Positions 1 to 10,600 of a stretch of 64,000 nucleotides of DNA are shown here, piece by piece. Under the pieces are notes generated by a model. That model was not told the DNA's origin, made no database searches, and saw only the letters and a program-made list of their open reading frames with translations. Position 1 is the stretch's first letter. Every line of letters starts with the position of its first letter. Position numbers and translations under genes: made by a program. Origin of the DNA: Torymus aiolomorphi (taxonomy: Eukaryota > Arthropoda > Insecta > Hymenoptera > Torymidae); assembly GCA_036365515.1 (NCBI GenBank), contig CM070876.1:173129978-173193977 (forward strand), written 5' to 3'.

Positions 1-2549
1 CAAGCATTTCAGCACCAATATTTCCTAGACAATCACAAGCTACTTCTTTCAAATTAGTTTGGGAATTTTGTACCAACCAAATGATGTGATTAAATGCAAT
101 ATTCCAGAATTTAGATACCTCATCAGATTTTGTCTCTGATAAACGTCCTGCTATAATTTCCAATACACGACAAGCATGAAATGCTACTTGTGATTCTTGT
201 TCTTTTGTTACTTCAATTAAAGTTTTTACTATTACTTCTATACGAGAAAAAATTAAGCTGCTGGCATTAAAAACTAATGTTCCCAATAATTTCAGAGATT
301 GAAGTCTAACTGGCTCATTTGCCGACTAAAACAGTATAAATATTTTTTTGAGAATTTTCGGATTATTATTTACATTTTTAAATTTAACTTAGTTAAAATA
401 AGATAAATAAAAAGGATAAGAACTTACTTCTCTTGCAATGTTTTTAAAACATATCTGAACTAAAGCACTAATGTGTGATTCTTTATTATTATCATAATTT
501 GTATCAAAGTTGATTTCATTAATATTCTCATCAAAATCATCGAAGACTATTTCTTCAGTTTCAGTTTCATTTGCGGTATCAAGTCCAGAATTGGACAATT
601 CTGTGTCTGTATCAACATTAGATGATTTTGCAAGAATATTGAAAATTTCTGGTGTAATTGGATCTGACATAGCTAATGTTTCAAAAACTGCAAGTGCTAC
701 TACTCTAACAGTTGGATCTAAAATAAAAAAAAAACGTAGTATTTTGTATTAAATTACACTAATTACACTAATTGTATTACTTTCATCTCAAAGGATTAAA
801 TGTATGATTACTTACCCTTATGCATCAAGTGATTTCTACAATTTCTAACTAATTTAGTGGCTAAACCAGGCTTAAGCCTTGAGTATGGTGTACCTTGTGC
901 AAGTGCAGAAGCACACTTTAATCCTTGTATAAGTACAACAACATTTCTCTCTGTACTGAGCAATAAAGAGAGTGTAAAATGTATTTCTTTTATCATAGAA
1001 CTCAGCACACTAAAAAATGTAACAAAAGACATTTGTTCTACATCTTCAGCATGGGTTAGAAACATCCTAGCTCCTATTAATAAATCATTAAGAGTACTAA
1101 GAGAAATTTGTCGAACTTTTGAATTTGATTCTCGTAAGATGCATCTGGTTAATACTCTAGCATCAGTTCTTGATCCACTTGCAACAATTTGAGTCCAGTA
1201 TCCAAAGAGTTCACGATTATCTGTAAATTCTACTATTGTGCTTAATAAGTGTATTGCCTCAGAGCGAACTTTATATTCTGACTGAATAGTACTTCTATTT
1301 TCAGTATCAGAAGTATCTGAATCACTTGACTGACGAGCTGTTATTTTATTTTCTGGAGAACTTTCATTTTTATTATCATTATTAGCTTTTTTAGATGGTC
1401 GTTTATTTTTTGTTTTATAGTTCCTGAAATATTTCTTTTTTTGATTATTTTGAGTAATATCTGGTAAGTTCATAGCAGCTGGACGTAAAACTTGAGGTTT
1501 TATATTTGGATATCCTTCTATGCCATGAAAAAGGTAGACTTGAACTATGCCCAATAATTCACCAACAGTCTCTTTATTGTCAATTGATTTTTCTGCATAC
1601 AAAATTCGTAATATTCGTAAACATAAACTTGCCATCTGTTTGAATGAAATGTTTGTTTTACACTAGTATATTGTACAAAAAAATATTATATGTAATAGAT
1701 ATGATAGATACCTTATTATAATACAATTTATTTGAATCTTCATATGGAAGTTTACTTAGTATTTGCAAGACAATTGATTTAATTAATGTTGAAAATTCTA
1801 GAGCAATGGAACTTTCACTCTTTTCTTTATTAATTAAAATAGCCTTAAAACAACCCAATGCTGCATACTGTTCTTCATTCCAATGATTATTTTGTGGATG
1901 AATATGCTTTAATAAAATTGAATTGGCTCCAAGCAATTTTCTGAGATCCTTCATATTAAAAAATATAATAAAGTTAATTTAGACTTTGTATCCATATTAT
2001 ATATAAAAGTACATTTACCTGAATAATACTATCAAATGGTCCACTTATAAGGAGGCTTTGTAGAGCATAAAGAACATCTGGTGCAGCAGCTGGTGCTGAA
2101 AATCCTAAACTTTCGAGGACCCATCGTTTGCAAGCAGTAAACGTTCTTCCTTGTAATACAACTCCACATTTGATTAAATTTACCAGAAATTGTGCATATC
2201 CTATGACTAGACAGGCTTCACTTGGTTGTATAACAGAACACAGTTGGTTCACCAGTAACATTATGGCCTAAAAAAAGTAATTAAATATGAAATTCTGATT
2301 TTACATTTATCATATACTTTTATATGAATATTATAATAATTAATAAAATAATTCAAAAGCAATGATAAAATTTACATTTTTATCTTGTATAATGAAATGT
2401 CTATAATCTAATCCATTAATACTCTTGAAGCACCCATTTAATAATTTTCTATCACAAATTCTTGATTGAGTCAGACTGAGCATTTGATCAGTTACAAGTG
2501 AAAATTTTAAAGAATGTTCCTTGTTCATATAATTTTGTTGCAGATCCAT
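1..2549 (-). CDS. HEATR6: HEATR6-like HEAT-repeat protein, 5' part (partial, runs off left edge)
   Basis: Six exons read on the minus strand with canonical GT-AG junctions and continuous phase: 2376-2549, 2019-2267, 1712-1948, 816-1635, 428-717 and 1-325, about 698 residues. The central block is recognisably HEATR6: a segment with FGYW followed by KVRQISLSTLNDLL, then a run through PYSRLKPGL and a HKDPTVRV-type HEAT helix. A basic and Ser/Asp-rich linker (KKKYFRNYKTKNKRPSKKAN and the SDSDTSDTE stretch) matches the low-complexity linker of the family. The family is a little-studied alpha-solenoid protein of about 1,180 residues in human, so roughly the C-terminal 40% lies outside the window. 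The start is uncertain: the reading frame stays open upstream to a possible acceptor at 2567/2568, so 2376-2567 may be an internal exon with the true start further right. Confidence 0.88.
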
Positions 2550-2567
2550 TGTACTTATATGTTTTAT

Positions 2568-3188
2568 CTAAAATATAAAAATTTTGTTCAGAGATAAAAA
2601 GAATTTTGTGAGATATCTAAAAGTTGAGCCGCTTCGGCCGATTCGCAAAATGCGACTTGGCTTGCCGATTAGGAAAACGTATACATACATAACCTATACA
2701 CGTGTGAATCACCTACACATGTTCGTAAATGACAGTCCATAAAAGGTCATGAAATGCATCAGATCGTAAAAAGACCTCGAGGGAAGGTAAAAAATTCAAA
2801 TATTTGTAAAAGAAACGAATAAATTCAGTCATCTAAAAACTTTTTAAGGTGTTGTTAAACGTTTATACAAGCATAAACAATTATTTAAAAAAACTTTGAA
2901 CTTATTTACTTTTTAAATTTGTAAAAATTATCTTGTAATTAAAAGTAATTCTACTTACTCCTTTTAACATTTTTAAAAGGTTTGTATATTATGCTGATGC
3001 ACTTATTTTACATTATTCTTGAAAGAAAGCAACATTATTAAATCAATAGCTCGTTTAATATTATTTACATAATATGTATTTACAAAATTGTTTACAATTT
3101 GTTTTTTGTAGTATAATAGTAACAATGATAAAAATAATTATGATCATGTACAATGTAACTGTTTTAAATGCCTCATTTCATTCTTTCC
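2568..3188. other. Intergenic: HEATR6 5' side and PET117 3' side
   Basis: AT-rich sequence between the HEATR6 coding start and the PET117 stop. It should contain the HEATR6 promoter or 5'UTR (perhaps a further first exon near 2600-2720) and the PET117 3'UTR. I see no convincing open frame, RNA gene or repeat here. Confidence 0.5.
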
Positions 3189-3808
3189 TTATGCAATAGA
3201 ATTAAAAGTATTTTTGTTTTTTTCTGTTAATTCCTTTTGAAGCTCTTTTCTAAGTTCCGATTGTTGTTGTAGTAAATAAGTATTCTCAATTCGTCTTCGT
3301 CTTTGTCTTTCTAAGTCTTTCTCTACCCCTAAATGTAATTGATCCCTGAAACAAGAAAATTTAACAATGATATATGTAATAAAATTTAAAAATCAAGACT
3401 TAAAAAATATTGATAATAATTATAGCTATAGTGTTACAATTTAATGCAGTGACATATTTATGTTAGTATTTAATTTATTAACATAAATACATGTTAACAC
3501 TTGTGATTACATCCGTTAACAAGATATTTCTGGAATTTTTTTAAAATTCATACAAACTTGTTACCACATAGCAAAAACAATTTAAAAAATAAAATAAAAT
3601 ATTTATATTAAAAGTACAATCTAACTGTAGAATATGATTTTCATAAATGAAAAATCTAAAGTTTAGTTTATATTTATAACCTTTATCTCACGTCGCACTG
3701 AAATCTTTGTACTCACCGATCATATTCTTGTTTGTAATGAACATAAATGATAATCCCTGCAGAAATAAGACAACTGCTTGTTAGCACCAGCTTCGATGTT
3801 ATAGACAT
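3189..3808 (-). CDS. PET117: PET117-like cytochrome c oxidase assembly factor
   Basis: Two exons, 3717-3808 and 3189-3345, joined in phase 2 across a GTGAGT...TTTCAG intron, give an 82-residue protein (human PET117 has 81). The N-terminus MSITSKLVLTSSCLISAGII is a short hydrophobic segment, followed by the family signature VHYKQEYDR. The second exon encodes DQLHLGVEKDLERQRRR and a Gln/Glu/Lys-rich amphipathic tail. PET117 proteins sit at the mitochondrial inner membrane and act in assembly of cytochrome c oxidase (complex IV), linking to heme a synthesis; that role is family knowledge. Both exons are too short to stand out in a simple ORF scan; recognition rests on the whole-length match and the clean splice junctions. 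Confidence 0.9.
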
Positions 3809-4691
3809 GGTGATTCCTGATATTGTTAGAAAATAACCGATTATTTTACGATGAGAAAAGCATCACCACGGTATGCGTATCACATGCACGCAGTTTTATC
3901 TTCTGCTACGATTTGAACGCAAACTGCAGATATTGCTGCACATGCGCAAAATATATGCGGGAAACACGATTGAAATTTTTGTTATTATCAAATAAAATAA
4001 TGATATATTTAATTATTGTTACCTTAATTATTAGTATGGAACGGAGTATTGTTAAATAATGAGAAATACTTTGCATTAAAATAAAATAAATTGACTATAT
4101 TTTTATAATGAATCAAAAATATTATCGAATTTTTATCATTATTAAACGAAAAATTATATTTTGCTCACATTCGTAAATCATATACATTCGCAATATAAAG
4201 TGTGCGAAATATTCTACTTAATTTTAAAATTATATAAGTTGAGAATATTCTGGTAAATAATAATAATAAATACAAATGAATTAAAAAGAATGTTTATCGT
4301 GTTCGTCGATTAATTAACACTAGTTGTCAACCATATATATTAATTACATACTGCTACATTCTTATATATAACATACTTTTTACACATGATTACTGACACA
4401 TATAACCTTTTATAAAAAACATATTTTTAGTTTTTTAACTTTAAATAAATAAATAAATCGATAAGATGTTAAAAAATAAACCTTTGGCAGGTAATTAAAT
4501 TTATAAACACGTAAAATAAAAATCACGCAACTATGCTAACACTGTACAACAAATTTCAGCGACACAAGATTCTTGTGTCTTGTTAATTAAGTTAAAGATT
4601 TTGCTAAATTGTTTAGCACGTTTCAAGATTTCTAAAAGGCTTTCTACATAATAAATATACTTTACAACGAATTACTACGAATATTTTTCGT
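3809..4691. other. Intergenic: PET117 promoter side and TPR-gene 3'UTR
   Basis: AT-rich spacer. The right half should be the 3'UTR of the TPR gene, the left end the PET117 promoter. A 78-codon plus-strand frame at 3823-4059 has no recognisable content. Nothing else is evident. Confidence 0.45.
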
Positions 4692-7600
4692 TTATCTAAA
4701 CTTTTGCTTAATAATACGAACTAAAAAGTCGCGCACTCCCTTGCAGTTCGGACGAGAACAGCTCTCCTCGGGTTTAGGGCCTTGCGTAGTTTTGCAAACT
4801 GTTCGAGAAGGCTGAGTAGTTTCCCCGACGTTGTCAAGATTATTGTCGGAACCGTTGTCATTGTCGCTACGTTCATAATAATTGCAATAAATACGATCGT
4901 TCCTAGCACTACCATTTTGGTTGCCATTCTGCGCACAATCGTCTGCAGAGTGATCATTTCCACTTTCGTTCCAAGGACCAGCGTTCGTATCACCGATTTC
5001 AGAACGGTCGCTTGGAGTATCGATAGTTCCAGCTCGTCTGTTCTCTTCATCGATTCTAATATTTTCTACGACCATGTCATCGCTGCTTTCGGTGTTACCA
5101 TTTTGGTTCCGTCCACTCTCGCCATGGCTTCCATGGTGTCCATTGCCGTTCGCGTGATCGTTCCTTGAATAATTATTACCGTTCGCGTCGCCATTAACAT
5201 CGTTTCCGTTCTCATAAGCGTTACCAGCGTCCGTGTTATCCTCGCCGGTACCGGAATCCTTACTGTGGGTCCTTGGCAACGCCGAACACAACTTGTTTAT
5301 CTTGGGGTCGTATACAGAATCCATTGAAGGTCCGTTTTCGTCACTGGTACAGGTATTCTTAGCGACGTCCTCGCCGGCACCGTAATTGAGACTGAGGCTT
5401 ATTATGTCATTAGCGGAGATGGCGTCTATCTTCGTAGTCTGGGAATTATTGTACTGTTCGTTCTTCTTATTTTTTATATCTACGCAATGCTGCGCGTTGG
5501 CATGGCCACTGGTACTCCTGTTAGCTGGATCCGCGTGTAAGTGAGACATGACCTTGTCTTCGGGAATAGGAGTCGTTGCTTCGTGTATCTTACGGTAAAC
5601 ATTATACTGGTCGTTCTGGTACCACTCGGCACCGATAAGTTTTCCGTCGTCGTTTGTCTTGAACTTGACTCCATTTTTGGCGGCCCGCATTGCGTCTTTT
5701 CCATCGCACACCAGCAATCGGGTCTTTACGATGTGTCTCTTACCAATTACGATTTCGCAAAATAGTAATATCTTTTTTATATCCGCCTCTCTTAGCATCC
5801 ACATTCGATTATCGTGTTCGTACACCTCATTAACTACGATAAGTACTTCTGTTAAATTCATTTGATATTTTCCCGCAATGTGGAGTACTAATTTATATAC
5901 ATTGCAGGGTTTTCCGTCAATAATATCCCATGAGTCCTGAAAAATTGTAGTAAAATGACAAAATCTATTAAAAGCAGTGCAGAAATCTTTTGCGGAATTG
6001 TCGTTTATATTTAAAAAATATATTTAATAAACTTTGAACACACGCACTTGTAACAATAAACGTAAAAGTAAACACATAATTTGAAAAATTACGACTAGCA
6101 AGTAAATAGGTTAAATTCTATTTAAATATTTTTTCTTAAAACGCAAACAATATATCTTATTTCAAAATGTACTGTCTATATTTTATAATCACTCACCTTC
6201 AGGTTTTTACCCATGGAATTCAACTTTATCGCTTGGAAGAAGAAGCCCAATGCTGTGTCCAGCTCGTTTCGTTTATAATAAGTCATTCCCAAATGCAGTA
6301 ATATAATTTGGGAATCCATCAGATTCTTTTTATATAAGGGCAAAAGACTCACTAACTCTGGCACAGGATCAAAGTTTTTGTTATACTTCTTCTGACACTC
6401 ATATGACTGCAGGTACGCCTGAAGAAGTTGACTCTTTTCGGCTGCGCACTTAAAGAAATATGAAGCATCCTGTGAAGAAATCAATTGACAGTGAAAAATT
6501 TTATTACTTACTGAAAAGTATTTAAACAGTCTCAATGTGTGAAATAAAAATATTGAATAATGGGGCCCCTGGAGGAAGTAAAAACTGCACATATCTGCAC
6601 ATATCTGCACATATTTGCACATATATGTACAATTATGTAGATTTCTGCACATTTCTGCACATTTTTGTACAAAAGTCTAATAAGTGGACAAAATGTGCAA
6701 AAATGTGCAGAAATGTGCAGAAATGTGCAGAAATGTGCAGAAACGTGCAGAAATGTACAGAAATGTACGAAAATGTACAGAAATGTGCAAAAATATACAA
6801 AGATGTAGGTACAATTCAATATAATTATCAGATGAAAAATTAGTGAGCTTCATAAATGTATAAAAACTTTGTTAATCATTAGTATAAATATTTCGCATGT
6901 TCATTAGAAATTGTTTATTATCAATTAAATTGCATTTTAATTATCGCAGAAAAAAACTTACATAAAATTTTCTCCCTGACCGAGAATCGAACCCACGACC
7001 CTTGGGTTACTACGCACGCACGCAAACCGTTATACGCTATCGCTTGCATTAAAGAATTTGGGCATTTTCATCTACATAAGGTGCATTATCCGTATTTATT
7101 TAATTGATATTACATTTTGATTATTCATCTAATATATTAATGATTTTTAATAATTTTTTATATTTACACAATATTTTAAGAAAATGAATAACTTAATGAT
7201 AAGACATTAATTAATTAAAATCGATTTACTTAAAAAATTTAGTGCCGGTAAAGTAGAAATCAGACCAGTACTGAAAATATATTCTCTAAATTTTCTTCTT
7301 TGGTATTAGCTTTATTCTAGAGCGCTATCAAAAAATATATTTTTCAAATTTTCGTTCTGTAAATATTTTCTTACTTTAAGAAAATGTTTTTTGAATTGAA
7401 GAAAATTGAATTCTTGTTTCGTTTAGTATGATAAATAAACATTCATTTGTATATATTAGAGTACATTTCTGTACATTTCTGTACATTCCCGCACATAACC
7501 GCACACTTCTGCACATTTTTGCACATTTTTTACAAAAGTCTAAGGGTAAGATCCCAATAGCTGCAGGTGTGCATTCAACTCTGCAGCTGCGTTGTGCAGA

Positions 7601-10600
7601 CGTGCAGCTGTGTGCTTGTCGTTAGGTGCACGGGGAAGAAGAGAGGGGGACGTTGCCAACTGCGAAATTCAAATGCGTTTCGGAGCAAGAAAAACAAGTA
7701 AACTAATAATCCGACGCTGGTGGACAAAGCCAAATATATTTGTCTTTTTTTTAAATATTAAGGTTGATAGAAAAAACAAGTCGATCAGATAAGTTTTTTT
7801 TTGTTGTAATTTTCATTGATTTCTAATATTTGGATAAATACTTTGTTTTTTCTTTTTTTTCAGAGGTTACAAATAATTTGGATAAAATGGAATATTTATT
7901 TGCATTCAAGTACTGACTTTTGGCTTCACGAAAACGGTCGATCTGGCCGTAGATATGTCAATATCTACTTACTGGATACTTAAAAGATGATCGACATGGG
8001 CCCTCGGCACCGGCTGTTCGAGCTGAGAATATAGAATATATCATCATTCAGTATAGAAGAAGGCCAGATCGACCGTTTTCGTGAAGCCAAAAGTCAGTAC
8101 TTGAATGCAAATAAATATTCCATTTTATCCAAATTATTTGTAACCTCTGAAAAAAAAGAAAAAACAAAGTATTTATCCAAATATTAGAAATCAATGAAAA
8201 TTACACCAAAAAAAAACTTATCTGATCGACTTGTTTTTTCTATCAACCTCAATATTTAAAAAAAAGATAAATATATTTGGCTTTGTCCACCAACGTCGGA
8301 TTATTAGTTTACTTGCTTTTCTTGCTCCGAAACGCATTTGAATTTCGCAGTTGGCAACGTCCCCCTCTCTTCTTCCCCGTGCACCTAACGACAAGCACAC
8401 AGCTGCACGTCTGCACAACGCAGCTGCAGAGTTGAATGCACGACTGCAGCTATTGGGATCTTACCCTAATAAGTGGACAAAATGTGCAAAAATGTGTAAA
8501 AATGTGCAAAAATGTGCAGAGATGTGTAGAGATGTGCAGATATGTGCAGTTTTTACTTCCGCCAGGGGGGTAAAGAGGAGCCGTTACATCAATAATTAAT
8601 TTTTCCAGTTTTGAGAACTACTTTCATAATCTAACAACCCCTAGCGGAAATCGTTTCTGTAAAAAACTGTAAAAAACTGTAAATAACTGTAAATAACTGT
8701 AAATAAATGTTTGAATTGAGACAGTAATAACAGTTATTTACAGTTTTTTACAGTTATTTACAGTTTTTTAAAAATAATTCTGTAAACATGAAGGTACTGA
8801 TAAAAGTTATTAACAGTTATTAACAATTTTTTACAGATATTTACAGTTATTTACAGTTATTTACAGATATTTATAGTTTATACACAGTAAATTTTTTTCG
8901 CTATAATAACAACTTTATTTTTATCAACAAAACTGTAAATAACTGTAAATATCTATAAATAACTGTAAATAACTATAAATATGTGTAAAAAATTGTTAAT
9001 AACTGTTAATAACTTTTATCAGTACCTTCATTTCTACAGTATTATTTTTAAACAGTTACCGATTTCAATTTTTAGGCATGTTTTTATAACTATCTTTGAT
9101 AACATTGGACCTAATCATCATTTTGATACGAGGCCAAAGTCAAATTTATTTCCATCTACTCTTATTGGCTTATCATGACAATCCATTTAGCATCAGTATT
9201 TGAGAAGTTATAAATAATTATATAGATAGCATTTTCGTTACAAATATGGAGATAGATTTGCGTACGCTTTGCGTACGCTAAGTAGGCATAGAAATTCGAG
9301 TTTTGCGCACCTAGTTTAGAAAAATATTTTATTTAGTCTCAGTCCACTGTCTGCAGAGGGCGGACCTTTTTCCTTACGCTAGATTTATAGATAAAAGTAA
9401 ATTAAATTAAAAACCTTCTGCTGTTAATATTTATCGGTGGATTCCATAATGCAAAAACTGAAAAAGCTTCTGAAAAAAATATACAAATATTCTTTAAAGT
9501 CACAGAAATGATACCATATGTTTGTTTACATACATTGCGGAACAAATTTTTGAGAAAAAAATTCTTGAAAATGGTTATTTTTACATGAGAGTAAATGAGT
9601 GCTGTATCAACTGTGACAGAAAGTAATAGTATTACTCATCAAAAAAACTGGACTTCAAAAAGAAAAACATAGCTTAAGAAATATGAAATTCGGCTCTTTC
9701 TATTAAGTTTATCAAATATGTGTCAAGCCGATCTTTTTAAAAAGATATTAATGATTATAAACATAAATAGCAGACGACGTGCACGAGAGCGAGAGAGACA
9801 GAACGACGCCCATGGTATAGTTTGTGCTCTCGCTGAGCAACAAACTGTAGTGCCCGAGGAGAACCCCCTTAATGTAAAGTTGTGCGACAAATTATTCTAA
9901 TACTTTCTGATAAATTTCTGATTTCGTAAAAATGCAGAACATTTCACTGTTGGAAAAGCAAGTTACTATCGGCTTGATCGATATAAAAAAAAATTTTTAC
10001 GACTGTTTCAGATCCCCTTAAGCTTAATAAAACAAAGAAATGAATAAGTAGATCACGTATTATTCATCATCATGTTATTTTTTAATCGACTTATAAAACT
10101 TTTAAAATTAGTAATATGAGGTGAAAGTTTTTTCGCTGTGCAGGAAAAATATTTCCTAAAGACATGTTTTTCATTAATATTTTTATACTCCTAGGCTAAG
10201 TGCATCTTACTTTTATGCTTACACTTACAATGCAGAGCCAACTTACTTCAAAATTGTTCTTTCTCATCCAATACATCCCTTTGTAGAACATGAGCATCGG
10301 ATTCTTGTTGGTCAAAGGTGTTTTGTCCACCTCGTCCAGGCAGGCCTTCGCCAGACATAATTTCTTGCACTTCATGAACCCGAGAGCTAGCCTCATCTTC
10401 ACGTTCAAGCTGCTCGACAGTTCCAACATCCTGCTGATTTCCCTGTACTTGGCTAAGGCCTTGGTGCGATGATTGTCCTCGAACAGCATTTGCGCCACAT
10501 AGATCGCGTACTTCGCATTCGTGTTGTTCAGCTCCTCGGCCCGAAGAAACGCCTGTTTCTCCTCGGCGTCGGGTCTCGCGCGATGCTCGTTACGTCGTAA

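Noticed and set aside
6532..6843. Cys/Phe/His-rich frames on both strands
   Set aside because: Products of the TGCACA minisatellite, not a cysteine-rich peptide gene.
6970..7050. A second functional tRNA gene
   Set aside because: B box is good but acceptor and anticodon stems do not pair, so it was listed only as a tRNA-like pseudogene.
7592..8418. Two identical 66-codon frames in opposite orientation
   Set aside because: They are the mirrored arms of the 7544-8466 foldback; no start context or homology.
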